DNA of 64,000 bases from Sipunculus nudus (taxonomy: Eukaryota; Annelida; Sipuncula; Golfingiida; Sipunculidae): NCBI GenBank assembly GCA_026874595.1, contig CM049322.1, positions 6,991,900 to 7,055,899 of the forward strand, written 5' to 3'. Below the pieces are notes generated by a model that saw only the letters and a list, made by a program, of their open reading frames with translations, did no database searches and was not told where the DNA came from. Shown here piece by piece: positions 37,164 to 49,990 of the stretch; the stretch's first letter is position 1; every line of letters begins with the position of its first letter. The translations under genes and the position numbers were made by a program.

Positions 37164-38940
37164 AATCGGGTCAACCAAAAAACTGATTCACGGGGATGAC
37201 GGGAGTGATGGTCTATATCAGCAGATTTCTCTGTCAAAATGGTGCTTTACGCACAAATGTTTAAGTCAGCATATCTAGATAAATCTGTTAAAATGGATCA
37301 TTATCTACAGTTGGTTTAAGTAAATCGCCATGGGGAGACTTACAATAAGCCTTGCTAACACTGTTCTTAAACGAAAAGAGACATGTGGACAGACAAACTC
37401 GAATACGCATTGGAATAATTGAAAATTTGTATTCGAGTAATTCTTATCCTTATTCGGGCTTCTTTATTAAGTATTATGATAACCGCCCACTGAGGAGCAA
37501 AACGAAAGGAAATAAGGTAGCCTGTCTCAGTTAGATCAATGAAATAGTATCCATGCACAGAAAGTGAAACTGAAAACCTTACCTGATTTATCTTGGTCTT
37601 TGTTGGAGCTTGTGTTGCTATGCGTGACGTTGCTTTTGACATCATCGTAGGTATCTGGCTTTGTGTTATGCAGGGTCTTTGACCCAAATATTTGTTCCAA
37701 TCTACCTCTGATAAATGAACTAGAGTTAGAGTTGTCTAGCGAGCCGGACGTTTTTGTTATATCAGATACACATGTTCTCTCTCCAGATCCTGTGGTTATC
37801 TTGGCCGTAATCTTATTTTCTACCTCATTACACGTATATCTTTTATCGGATTCTGCCTCAGTCCTTATGGGTTTCCTCGGTAAAGTTGGACTGTCTATCT
37901 CATCCTTGCGATTTAATCTTCCGAATTGTTCAGTCTTGGTGTGTACTGTAGGTTTGGACACGATGCCTGGGGTTATCGTTTTAATTTGTGTGTGCTGTGA
38001 ATCGCGATCTTTCATCACAGGACCCTTTGTCTCAGTTTCCTGTTTAAGGATTTCGTTTGCTTTCCCGTCACTTAGTTTTTTTAATGCCAATTCCTTCGGT
38101 TTTACCGGAAGGGAAGGTTTAGTATTCCTTGCAAGACCGGATGGTTTTTCATCGGAAATTGGAAAACTACGAGGACTTCCGCACTGTTTCTGCGCTGGTC
38201 CCTTTTTCAGCGTCCCATATTTCTATGCTATTTTCTGTACACTCGGGACACGTTCATCAGGATCAGTCCATTTGTGATCTGCAGGTTTTGACACGTCGTC
38301 TGGAGTTACTATCTTATGTTTGGTGTTCGGTGATTCACGATCTTTCATCACTAAAAGATTGGCCTCGGTTTCATTTTTACGGATTTCTTTTGGTTTCCCA
38401 TCATTTGGGTTGTTTAATGGTAAATCCTCTGGTTTCACCGGAAGGGAAAATTTAGTAGTAGGTGGGAGACCAGAGGGTTTATGATCGGAAGTCAAAGAAC
38501 TACGAGGACTTCCACATTCTTCCTGCGCTGATCCCTTTTTCACCGACTCAAATATTTGTGCTAAATTCTTAACACTTTGGACACGTTCATCTGAATCAGG
38601 CCTTCGAGGCGGGGGATGTATCGTATCATCATCGCTCACTGACCTATCAAGGCTGCTTGTTTTTTCCGCAGCTACTGTTCTCCGGGCTGGCATACTGCAT
38701 CTTGAAGCTTCACTGGCACTTCGTATCAACTTATAACTACTAATAATATCATTTTCCAACACTTGCGCGTAATATTTTACTTTAGGTGAATTAATCTTCT
38801 CTGCCAGTGACACACTGGCCTCATCACCAGACCTTAAGGTACATTTCCTCGGTGATGAATCTTCAGACTCGCTTTTCTGATGTAATTGTTGTTTGATTGG
38901 GGCAATCTGACGTGTATGAGACAAATTTTGCATGGTGTAC
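34607..38940 (-). CDS. PARP-like mono-ADP-ribosyltransferase gene, partial and interrupted
   Basis: Three minus-strand exons join in frame: 37583-38940 (CAG-type acceptor after T8; ATG at 38931-38933), 35687-35895, and 34607-34752. The last two read PPLDPMLPPHWEFMDKNE then NFRLVEIPQSHPEYKEVEGV, FHQTM and RLLRAQNPILWQLYS. This is the start of the PARP catalytic domain of the PARP12/14/15/TIPARP type (HW..M..N..LVE...S.EY..V...F..TM...I....R.QNP.LW..Y). The first exon is Ser/Lys/Pro-rich and probably disordered; the second is acidic (DDEEDGDY). The His-Gly and later catalytic motifs should lie in exons nearer position 1 but were not found. An in-frame TAG at 38223-38225 breaks the first exon. 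It is likely a pseudogene, or a polymorphic or mis-assembled allele. Confidence 0.65.
36649..36806. mobile_element. Truncated copy of the pogo/Tigger-like element
   Basis: CAGTGAAACCTTGTTGTGTC and the following 150 bases match the left end of the element at 3232, including GGGACTGGTGAATTTACTTC and TATAGGGCCTATATTATATA. It lies in the first intron of the PARP-like gene. The right end is missing. Confidence 0.7.
37930..38597 (-). repeat. Two-unit coding repeat of 333 bp inside the PARP-like exon
   Basis: Unit 1 (38265-38597) and unit 2 (about 37932-38264) both begin D-S/P-D-E-R-V, continue K-K-G-x-A-Q, C-G-S-P-R-S, SD-K-P-S-G-L, SLPVKP, VMKDR and end near VSKP. The period is 111 codons. The TAG lies in unit 2 where unit 1 has a Gln codon (A-Q-I-F versus A-stop). 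Confidence 0.75.
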
Positions 38941-39104
38941 CTAAAAAAATAACGATTTCCTTGCTTACAATTATGTTTAACGATTAAATTCAATTATTTT
39001 TAGCGATTATATATCAGTGATATAGTAATGAACAACTTCCCTTCACTTTCACTGAACTTGAATTAAAACACCATTAGGGAAGCACACGTGAGCAAACAAA
39101 TATA

Positions 39105-39490
39105 TTGTAGATGAAGAATCAGAACTCCCTACATCTGAGACAATGATTACAACCACTCTCAGTGTATCTTATGCAGTGATAATAGCCACTGTCTCTGCAT
39201 TGGAGAAACTCAAAACAGGCGTTCTCGCTTTCTATATACCCGAGACATTTAAAAAATCCATTACCTTTACACCTGAGACACAGAAACAATTATTCGTTCT
39301 AGTGTGAACACTGATTACAGTTACTTTGTCTACAATTGAGTCACTTTCTCTACACCTGAAACATTAATAACAGCCACTATCTCTGTACCTGAGACACTGA
39401 CAACAGCCACTTTCTCTACACATGTGAATCTGATAAAATCCACTAACATCTACACAAATCACTATCTCTATACGTGAGACATTGAGTCAG
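39105..39490. repeat. Degenerate minisatellite, unit about 36 bp
   Basis: Repeated, imperfect units of the form CTCTACACCTGAGACATTGA-TAACAGCCACTAT fill the stretch. At least eight units can be traced. There is no coding potential. It lies just upstream of the PARP-like gene's large exon. Confidence 0.65.
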
Positions 39491-39974
39491 CCTGAAGGCT
39501 GAAAATCAGCTGAACTTAAAATCCGTTTTAACAATTTTGTTCAGTTAATACACTCACCTAACGAGACACGATATTTCAACGGGATTGATAAAAATCCCGC
39601 AGACAGAACTTATCATTGTATGACACAGATACTGTTCTCGCTATACCAACACAAATTTGGTCTCAGTATAACTTATTAAAAGTATTAATCCATACATGCA
39701 ATTTTGTCCATTCTTATATACATACATAAACACATACAAACAAACATATTTTCAGTACCTGATAACAAGCGTTATAATAGTTTTTGTGAAAAGGTCATGG
39801 CTCACCAGAGTTTTCTCTAAGAGTATTTTTTTTTTCGGATGTTCTTCCGTGATATTGCAGAACAACGGGCGATTACTAATCAAGGGCAGGTGCAGTAGTC
39901 AACGGGTCTGATAGACACCTCGATATAAAATGAGATGAAGCGTGTGCTAAGTCATACAACCCGAAACCACGATG

Positions 39975-40026
<52 letters not shown>

Positions 40027-41810
40027 TAAGTTGGGTTGACATTAAAATTCAAAAGATTACCTCAAACAACAAATATTACCAAAATTTGATACTCACTCAA
40101 TATCACAACAGTCCAAGAATCCCTTCCTGTTCTATATTCTGTGTGACACATGCATACAACGAAATAATGTCAACATATCTAAGTAGTGCCGAACAGAAGG
40201 GGTCTGTGTGAATGGTATATTGACTTCAAGTGTAACAGAGGTCGTCGCCGCGACGTGTGACCCCATTTGCAATAGGCCTTTGAGTAATGATATATAAACA
40301 TGACCTGTGGCATTTTGCTGACATCAACAGGTAAAGCGCAAAGCCTGACAGGCAAATCTCAGTAGCTTGCTCTGCAGGTAACAGTAGGTAAAAATGTGAA
40401 TAAGTATTGTTTTGTGAATGATTAATGTTTATGCTTTATATTTAATGCCAGGGATTGATATCCCATTCAACTTTACAGTATATGGGAAAACAGGAAATCA
40501 TTACTCCATTACACATTTCCCCTAATTGTTTGTGTTTATAACAGGTATATTTTATATGAAGGCAGCTACGTAGAAACTATAAAAATGTAGAGTCAATTAT
40601 TGAAAATACTCTAAGACTGAATGAGAATATATTTCATTCATGCTTGAATATTATTAAGATAAAGAATTAGCCTTATGGTCCACCCATTCCTGCATATTTT
40701 TCTACACGTAACATAAGTACTTTCAACACGAAAACCTACTTAACATTTCTTTTCTTAACAAATTACTTTTTACAGTAATAATAATAATAGTAATAAAAAG
40801 AGGAAGTAAAATTAACCAAAATGTTTACACTAAGGTAAGGACATTTCTCAGTCCACACACTGAAATCTCTTATCTACAATGATACAGTTATACCAAACAA
40901 TATATCATTCAAAGTTGTTGATTTATATAGAATTATCTGAGTCGTGGTATGAATTAGTGTGTATCAAGCAGTCTTTTTTTTAATGTCATCATAGTTTTGT
41001 TCTACATGCAATCATATAATGCATGCTTTAAATGTGTATGTATAACATGAACAGTCTTTAAAAAAACCTACAAGTTAAGTCCTACGTATAGTTTAGTTGA
41101 TTAAGTTAGTCATGAACATGTGTACACACACTATACAAAGTATGTATACACTATTCAAAGTTTGTACATACTATATATAGGTGATGTACACACTATACAG
41201 TTAACTTGCGTATAAGTAGTACCGGGATGCCATACGCACAGCAAACATAGTGTGATGAATTTGAATGCTTGTTTGCTTTGAGGCTTAAACGGGGTCGACT
41301 TGAGTCTATGACAGCTTCAATATGGTGAGTACATGAGGTGCCTGCTTGATTTCTAATAGTGCAACGAAAAAAAAAAGGATCAAGTGCAATCGTTAAGTAC
41401 AGTAAAATATATATCTTTGCTCTACTCGACATACCTACGTCGACTTCATTCCAAATGATAGAGCCACGCGTAGGACAAATTATTTTTTCAGGAGGGTTGT
41501 TTCCTTTATTACATATATGCTGAGGATCTGTTTTAGTGTTTAGACATAAAGCTTGTACGTTTCCTTTGATTCTTTTTTATTTGGTATATATACATATACA
41601 TAAACATAGACAAACATAGACAACATTCATGTACAGATATATATGTAGATACATCCATATAATATTAATATAGGCACGGACACAGTAAATGTTGCTAATA
41701 TGGTGAAAAAAGCCTTGCTTTATATAATTCATTTATTAAGTGCAGTCATATATATGATTTTTATATAAATATAAATATAAATATATACAAATATATTTAT
41801 ATATATATTA

Positions 41811-41874
<64 letters not shown>

Positions 41875-43640
41875 TCGTGTAATCATAACATTCTTGAAAA
41901 TAATATTACACAATCCATTTCCTTAAACGGTGCTCGAACTTGCGCCTTTTTTTTTTTTTGGCAATGATGTATTCCTCTTTTTGCAGTGATTTTACATTTA
42001 ATATAAAATTGCTGAACAGAACAGAGTAAGATGAGTAATATTTTCCTTTGTATACTTTTAGTTTATACAATACAATGATTGTATTTAACAAAATATTTTT
42101 TTCAGTAACTGGGATAATACCAAGTAATATATTATTTGGCAGACGTTTCCTTAAAATCCATGGTCATATTTATTATTTATTATATGACAAATTTAGGTTT
42201 ACAAGCAAAGTGAAAACAAAATGATTTGGCGTTGGTAATTTCAAATGCAAGCACTTAAAAAACGCGCCATAATAACCGTCATCGCCAGCAGGTTTTATAG
42301 TAGTACCACGTGTTTCTTTCTATCATGGTATTGTTACATGTAGAGAGGATTGTCACCAGTCAGCCACACATAGTTTTGTAAACAAATTTTGTTTGTCTGG
42401 GAAATCGTTCCTTCCTCAGAGGACTACAAATAGTTTTGGCACCCGATGCGAAAACCTGCACCGATAATTATTGTGCCGGTAATGAGCAGCACCCGGTTAA
42501 AAACTTTTGCAGGTCACCACATCCACACATGTGTGACGACTGCACACGATTACTATCGGTGCAGCTGGGGTCCTCCAGATGACCGTCATTTTTCCCCTTT
42601 TTTATCCGAGAGATTCATTTACATTACAAGCAATCTTTCTCCGCCAGAGGTCTCTATTGCTAGCCAACTGTCAGTGTAGGCATTACTTGCATTGACTAAA
42701 CGGAATGACTTTTGAAAGATATCTGTCTGATGCAACTTAGTTATGTTTCTATATGATCGTCATATGGACACTCTTTGTCCAAATTAAATATAATTGGGCA
42801 ATTGTTTAGACTTCAGTAACCCCCCCCCCCCCTCCCTTCAACCTCTCCTCGTAGGAAGGACGGCCTTAATATAAATGTATATCGACATAATTTAAATGCA
42901 ACTCTAATTATCCTGATTGGGGAGTCCTAATTTTTTTAAATTTTGAAAATTTTCTAATAAAAGCCTTTTTTCCTTTGTATATTGGCACGACCAAAAACAA
43001 CTATACTTCACGATTCATAGGAAACGCGCCTGTTATATTTTACTGGCCGATTCATATGAAGTTGGCTGTGATATTTTCGGAGGGTATAATTCGCTGATCA
43101 GGATGAAACCTTTAAGATGACCCCCTTCAGCATTAAAGTGAGTTGTATCAAAGTGAGGAGTATGACAGTATGAATGTTATGACAAGCCGATAATTAGTTC
43201 TCCCCAAGTACTTATTGCGAGGAATTGATTGAACACTCACGATCCAGGGACACCCCACATACCCCCACACAACGCCCACATGATTGTATAAGCACATTAA
43301 ATGGATAGCTGACCTGCACAATCATCTATAAGCAAGTCTGGGATTTGTTAACGTATTATTTTTTTGTGTTTTTGTGTGTGCGAATAATGTGTCGCTAGCA
43401 ATTCTTGAAAATTACGCGCTCGCTAAAGATAAGAACTTGCCAATTCGCTCTTCGTGACACAAATTTTGTCCTGTATATTTATAATTTATAAAATACTATT
43501 AATATTTTATTTATTGACTGGCCTTAATTTGTACCCCCCCCCCCGGGGATGGTATACTATGTAAGTGATACTTAGTATAGGAGAGCCTGCCCAATCCCTC
43601 CCCTGTGAAGGAATATATGTTAACACATATACACTGCTTA
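39491..43640. other. AT-rich stretch with microsatellites, no gene seen
   Basis: (TA)n tracts lie at about 39976-40020 and 41818-41872, and poly-C runs at 42820-42833 and 43535-43545. I looked on the minus strand for upstream exons of the PARP-like gene (macrodomain, zinc finger, WWE) and saw none. The minus frame 41193-41432 is unassigned. Confidence 0.4.
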
Positions 43641-43642
43641 TG

Positions 43643-43643
<1 letters not shown>

Positions 43644-43696
<53 letters not shown>
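43644..43696. repeat. (TA)n microsatellite
   Basis: An uninterrupted TA run of about 50 bases sits immediately upstream of the LINE at 43785. Confidence 0.9.
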
Positions 43697-43697
<1 letters not shown>

Positions 43698-43784
43698 AAC
43701 TGTTTCAGGAACATAGAAGTAACTCTTGGGGGATCCAGGTATCCTGTTGCAAGCTCCAGTTTAGACAGCCCTTAAGAATGAACA

Positions 43785-44078
43785 ATGTTTAGTAAAGACA
43801 CAGAAAAACAAATGAATCCACGGCCAATTCATGTTAAGTGCGTCAGCAGAGAGCACAGGGCCATAATCCTTGGAAAGGGACCTCAAATGTTACTACGGGA
43901 CCATAATAGGATCAAGGAAAAACAAGTATTTGTTTCTGATGACGTCCATGGGGAAAGCAGGGCAGAACCAAAGAGGTTACTAGAAAATCAGAAAGAATAT
44001 AGAAATAATGGATGGTTTGCGTACATTCCATGGTCAGTAATGAAAGTATTGAAATACAGAGAGGGGCCAAAAGGATAA
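43785..44078 (+). pseudogene. LINE ORF1 C-terminal fragment
   Basis: The 97-codon frame gives NPRPIHVKCVSREHRAIILG, FVSDDVHGES and RLLENQKEYRNNGWFAYIPW. This follows the L1/Tx1 ORF1 pattern RP..V.FVS..H...IL......I.V.ED....R..L...K..R..G..A. The N-terminal coiled coil is missing or lies beyond the microsatellite. Confidence 0.5.
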
Positions 44079-45202
44079 AAGAAACCACGAAAGATACTTA
44101 GGATTGGTGATATGACATTGTAAAGACTGGCTTCAAAGGCTGGGTATTGAACTGTTTAATTATCACCTAAGATATGGATTAAATTTAGTCTGTGTGCACA
44201 TAGGACTATACGGCCATATGAATTGTGTTTTAAGCTTGTTGTAATCAGGATGTAAGTATATTCATGTATTTTTGTTATTTTCAAAAGATTGGACATACGG
44301 GAACCTTTGTTTATCATGTGAATTTTGCCGATGTACAAAAACTATCTAATATAGTTTACTAAATATCGTCTGTTTTTATATAATAAAAATGCAGTTAGGT
44401 AATAAGAGAACGTAAATGGACAAAAATAAATATCATTAAATGTGAAGCGTATACGGAATTATAAAAGAAACGCCGAAAAAATATTAAACTGGATGGTTAA
44501 ACACGGGGGATACAATAGTGTAACATTAATGTAAGAAGTAAATTGTACTGATGATGTGTTGAATATGTGGCGATCGCAGTGGTGAAGTGATAGTTATTAT
44601 TCATGTGGGTCTAGTAGCAGTCGTGGTTGAGGCCACACTCATAGGGAAGGACGTAGAATTTAAAGCTCAGAAGGTAACAAAAGATATCGATCGAAGGTTT
44701 ATTATTATGTATTGTATAATACAGGACGTCTCACAGATTTTCTTGATATATACGCACCTAATATAGAAACTGAACAAATGGATTTCGTCTTAAATTTAGA
44801 ATACATACTAAATGATTAATACAAAGATGTTATATCCAATGCTTAAGTGATAAGGTGCGGTGATTTCAACTGTCCACTATCGTTAATGGGTAGACACCAT
44901 GACAAAGTGAAACTTAAAGTTAGGTTAATTAAACAAGTGGCCCATGGGCAACGATGCTCAGCTAATTTTGACTGGGTTCTCATATTTTTATTAAAGTTAT
45001 ATATTGTATGTGAGAATAGCATGTGGCTAAAGTTACTGAATTGCAAAATGGAAAAATAAAAATAAAAACCGGGTTCATAGGAGACTGCCCAGGACGCCAC
45101 TGGATTTCACAACAGAGGTTTCCAAGGTAAATGGATACAATTTGTAGCCTGTCTGTCTGGGTGTTCAAAATCTGTTTTTACGGCCTGTAGGTCATAAAAT
45201 GT

Positions 45203-45217
45203 AGGTCACGATGACCT
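45203..45217. promoter_or_regulatory. Palindromic AGGTCACGATGACCT site
   Basis: Perfect inverted AGGTCA half-sites with a 3-base spacer (CGA), in a unit of the 155-bp array. One-mismatch relatives follow at 45361-45375 and 45517-45531. Confidence 0.4.
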
Positions 45218-45830
45218 AATTTCAGGTTTCCAAGGATATTTGCCTAGGACCTTCTTTAATGTTACATTGGCGGATTCTAGGCCTAATTGATACAATTTGT
45301 GCCCCTTCTGCCTGTGTGGGTGCTCAAAATTTTGTTTTTGGTCCATAGGTCACAAAATATAGGTCACAATGATCTAATTCCAGGTTTACAAGGGGATTAC
45401 GTAGAAACTCCCAGGATATTGTGTTAGAAGATTTTAGAGCTCCCTTATACTATTTGTCTCCATCTGACATTCAGGGCGCCTGAAATCATGTTTTTGGCCT
45501 TTAGGTCACAAAATATAAGTCACCATGACCTTATCTCGGGTTTCCAAGGAGATTTGCTTCGGACCCCCTAAATGTCACGTTGGAGGATTCTAGGCCTTAT
45601 CGATATACACTTGATACCCCGTCTGACTGTCTGGTTGCTCAAAATCGTGTTTTCGGCCAGTAGGTCATGAAATATAGGTAACATGACCTAAGTTTAGGTT
45701 TCCAAAGAGATTTGTCAAGAAACTCCCAGGATATTGTGTGAGAAGATTCTAGGCCTGACGGATACGGTTTTGGAGCCATCTAATTTCAGGGTGATCATAT
45801 GAAATCTTTTCTAAATAGGTCGCAGAATAT

Positions 45831-45845
45831 AGGTCACAGTGACCT
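45831..45845. promoter_or_regulatory. Palindromic AGGTCACAGTGACCT site
   Basis: Identical 15-mer to the one at 27576-27590, in a separate array of the same repeat family. Possible nuclear-receptor binding site; not tested. Confidence 0.4.
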
Positions 45846-48800
45846 AATTTCAGGTGTCCAAGGACATTTGTCTGGGATGTTTCAAAATGTCAGGTTTGAG
45901 GTTTCTAGGCCCAATGGATAAAATTTTTGCCCTGTCTGACCTAATTTCGGGATTCCAAGGAGATTTGCCCAGGACCTCCCTGGATGTACAGTTAGAAGTT
46001 TTTAGGTCTAACGGTTACGATTTGTACCCTGTTAATGGACGGACTGCCAGACGGCCGGACCGACGCCGGACAAAGGATGATCGCTATAGCTCAGATAACT
46101 CACAGCAAGCTGAGCTAAAGAAACTGGAAAGCTTAATGGAGAAATTCAATTTAGTGGATATATGGAGAGCTCTGAATCGGTTTATAAAGCAATTCACTTG
46201 TCGTACATTGAATCCATTGATTCAAAGATGATTAGATTATTTCCTTGTCTCTGTCGAATCGCAATCGACTGTGAAAAAAAGTTAAAATAAAAGCAGCGGT
46301 ACCAACAGATCATTCAGCAATAACTTTAGAATTAAACGATCTTAAGTATTCAGGCTCCGGTCCGTCTCATTGGAAGTCGCATACATCCTTATTAGAAGAT
46401 AATCTAATTCAGAGCAAGAACTCGCAAGAAAGATGAGAATACATAACATATAAGGTCAGAGAACAGTCGATTAGGTATTCAAAAGGAAAAGCAAAAGAAT
46501 TTCGGAGTGAATTGATAAGTTTAGAAATCCGTGTTTCTGAAAGGGAAACTGCTTGAAAGAAGATGTTTTAGGAACCGAAAAATACAAAAATGCTAAAGCT
46601 AAACTTGAAGAACATTATAACAAAACGACCGATGGAATTAAGATAAGGTCTCGGGCTCAGTGGTACTCATATGGAGTAAAATGAAATTAATAATTTTTAA
46701 ATTTGAAGAAAAGAAATTAAACTAAAACATGCATTCGTAGATTGCTGCTCGCAAATGGAAGGGAAATATTACGGGACCAGAAAATCTTGACAGGAATAAA
46801 GAAATGTTATAAGATAAAATATCAGCGAAAAATTAAGAAATCGGAAAATGGATGTGATAATTTCTTGAAAAATATTAACCTTGACAAAGGTACCGGATGA
46901 AGAAAAACTGATGTTGAATGAGTCCATGTCAATGCAAGAAATGAAACAAACTTTATTGTCAATGTCTAAACATAAAACGCCTGGTAACGATGGACTTTCA
47001 GCTGAGTTTTGCCTAAAATGATTCGTTCAAAATTTGGGCAAACATTTAATTAATTGTTTACGGGATAGCTATGCCAGAGGTTACTTATCATGTTCTCAAC
47101 GGAAAGCTTTAATATCACTGTTAAAAAAAAACTGGTACAGATAGCCATCTGATGAAATCATGGAGACCGATAAGCCTCATTAATACAGATGCAAAATAAT
47201 CAGTAAACTATTAGCAGTGAGATTAAGACGTGTTTTACCAAGGATTATAAGTACGAATCAGTTGCATTTGTTGAAGGGAGAACCATAGAGGAGCCTTTAT
47301 GATATAACAGCCGATTATGAAGCTGCTTTTGATTCTTTGGATTTTTGCTTCATAAACTCTGTGTTAAAAAAGTTCGGTTTCCAGCATTATTTTTAAGATG
47401 GAATCACATATTACACAACCAACTGGAGAATTGTGTCGTTAACAATGGATTCTCCACGGATTACTTCCCTGGCGAACGAGAATGTCGACAAGGGGACCCT
47501 TTATCTCCATATATATATTTATTATCAATGGAAGTTTTGTCTAAGATGGTCTAAGATAACACGCCTTGAGAGGGGTTAGATATCTATGGACACCAAATAA
47601 AATATGTGCTTTTCGCTGATGACTCTGCATTTTTATAAAAAAAAACGCAAACCATTTAAAACATTTAGAGAAGACATTATATCTATTTGAGAAGTATACT
47701 TCGCTTAAACTAAATCGGGCGAAAACTGAGACAGCGTGGACAGGAGAATCTAGGAAGCAAACGAAGCTAGATCCAGCTAATAAATGGGTGGATTTTAACG
47801 TAGAATACATACGGATTTTAGGAATAGACATATCTATAACAAAGAACTAATTTATACAAGAAATTTCAATAAGATAATTGATAGTATCAGGTCTCCCCTA
47901 AGAATGTGGAAGTCTCGCAACTTGACATTATACGGAAAGACATCCATTTTTTAAATTTCTGATATTACCAAAAGCTATGTATGTGTGTAATGTGTTAATT
48001 CCGACAAAGAATTTTATCAGTAAAGGATAATGTGGCCGATTTTATATAGGACGGCGGCGTCCCAAAAATTCAATACAAGGTTATTATTCAAGAAAAAAAT
48101 ATTAATGGATTTGGCCAGTACGGTCAAGGCACGGAGAATACTCTGGATGAAAAAATACTTTGAAAAGGAAGAAAAATTATGGAAGCTGATACCTCGTTTT
48201 ATCTGACAAAAAAGCGGGTTCAAGGTGCCAGGTACAAACCTGTATAAAGCAAGAATTAAATCAGCTGTGCCTTCATTTCTATAAACTATGTTTACCTGAA
48301 TGGTGTGGTATGTATGAGAGTGACCCATGTGATAAGGTCGGTGGTCTAGAACAACACTCGTTGAATAACAAGTAAATAAAAATTAACAGAAAATCGATAT
48401 ATTTTGAGGATTTTTCAGAAAAAGGATTGAACTACATAAATGATCTAATTGATAATACTGGCAAATTTAAAGTTCTAAGTGATCTTAAAGTACCCAAGTC
48501 AAAGGTGTTCATTTGGCGCATGTTAAAACATGCAATCAAAACAGCGTGGCTACAAATACTTAGAGAGTCGCGTGATATACTGACAGCTTCGGAACATACA
48601 TGTAGACCACTTGAAGATTGTAAGGTGAATATAGATAAGATTAGCACCAAAGGTATGTATAGTAGACTAATATTGAATATACAGGTCATTCCGACTGGGA
48701 GGTGTTATCTGAAGAAATGTGTTAACGCTGACGTTAACTGGAAAAAATGTATACAAAACTGTTTACAGTAGAACTATTGATACGAGGTTACGTGCTTTTC

Positions 48801-49749
48801 AATATAAAATTTTACACAATATATTTCCTCTTAATATCGTACTAAAAAGATGGAAAATTGTTAACTCGAATAAATGTAGTTATTGTTGTTCTATACAAAG
48901 AAAGTATTGACCACATATTTTGTGAATGCAAAGTTCCGTTTTAATTATATCTACAAATTAAAAATAAATTAGGGACATTGGAGGTGGACCGGCCAAGTTG
49001 TACAAACTTGAATATACTCACATAGAATCCACATACTGGGCCGCGGAGTAGTCTGACAATCATATTATATTGTTGTATCAATACATGGTGTTCTCATACA
49101 GAAACAAGGCAGACGTATGCCACTTGGATGCATTTTGTGTGATGTTCAATCAATATGAGATGATCGAAAAGGTTATTGCAAAGAAAGGTAATAAATACAC
49201 GTACAATATGGAGAAATGGGAACCCATTTTGATAAACCCAGTATGGAATAAATTATAGAATAGGAATAATGAAAGAAATATTGTGTACCGGATGTGTGTA
49301 CATGCATGCAAATATGTATATATGTAGGTTTGTGCATCTGACATTGGTAGTTGTACCAGTATATATGTTAAAGTCCGTATGGTTTAGTTTTTTTTTAACG
49401 CTCACTGTCTGTCCTGTGATCGTTTATGGGAATATTTTTGTTTACACGTAATGTTTGGTCATTATGTATTGTATACTACTTCTGTTTTGTATTGTATATG
49501 TGTATTTCCTGTAATATTTTGTTGAATAAACAATTAAATAAAATGGACTCCCTAGTTGCTTTTTTAGTGCCTGGCGTTATGTGGAGTAAATTGACTGTCC
49601 CTGCATTTATCTATCATGCATATTAATTAAAACACTAACTATACGACTGTGAGATTTATTATATTTCAATTGATTAAGCTAAGGTTCAGTACACCTGTGT
49701 ATTCAATGTATATCATTGAGAAACATAACTGTCCTAACCACGGCACTAT

Positions 49750-49768
49750 TTTTAAGACACACTCACAT

Positions 49769-49831
<63 letters not shown>

Positions 49832-49942
49832 CAGTAAGACCTCGTTTAACGACCACCTCAGTAAATTGACCACCTCAATATAACAACAACTATTTCGAGG
49901 TCCCTAATATTTATGTATATATATATAATATATATATATGTG

Positions 49943-49973
<31 letters not shown>

Positions 49974-49990
49974 AAAGCTTAGGGAACAAA
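49750..49990. repeat. CA/TA microsatellite with an embedded transposon-end motif
   Basis: (CA)n at about 49758-49812, (TA)n at 49813-49831, then CAGTAAGACCTCGTTTAACG-ACCACC (49832-), resembling the end of a pogo/Tigger-like element, then more TA/TG repeats to about 49972. The opposite end of that element was not found. Confidence 0.6.

Larger units (their letters stand above)
44933..46118 (+). repeat. Repeat-family member inserted in the LINE endonuclease
   Basis: The left edge GTGGCCCATGGGCAACGATG-CTCAGCT matches the left edges at 30077 and 31228. The interior has six or so units of about 155 bp with TAGGTCAC..TGACCTAATT and TTTCCAAGGAGATTTGCC. The right edge has GGACGGACTGCCAGACGGCC, GATCGCTATAGCTCAG and a closing hairpin (AGCTCAG...CTGAGCT, 46088-46116). 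LINE endonuclease reading stops at about 44935 and resumes at 46119. Confidence 0.75.
43785..49540 (+). mobile_element. Decayed L1/Tx1-like LINE, nearly full length
   Basis: Plus-strand fragments occur in the expected order. ORF1 C-terminal-like sequence is at 43785-44078. Endonuclease pieces follow at about 44640-44935 (LIYTPNIETEQMDF, IRCGDFNCPLS) and 46119-46270 (FNLVDIWRALNRF, RLDYFLVSVES). RT lies at about 46860-47850 (HKTPGNDGLSAEF, CRQGDPLSPYIYLL, then FADDS near 47615). A late domain ends RAFQYKILHNIFPLN and CSYC (48780-48900). The tail near 49520-49540 is A-rich. Many stops and frameshifts make it inactive. A foreign repeat splits the endonuclease (44933-46118). Confidence 0.75.

Noticed and set aside
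37663-38277. 204-codon plus-strand open frame
   Set aside because: It is the antisense of the low-complexity PARP-like exon, which has a splice donor, a coding repeat and in-frame partners; the plus frame has no motif.
41193-41432. 79-codon minus frame considered as an upstream PARP exon
   Set aside because: No macrodomain, zinc-finger or WWE pattern and no convincing splice joins.
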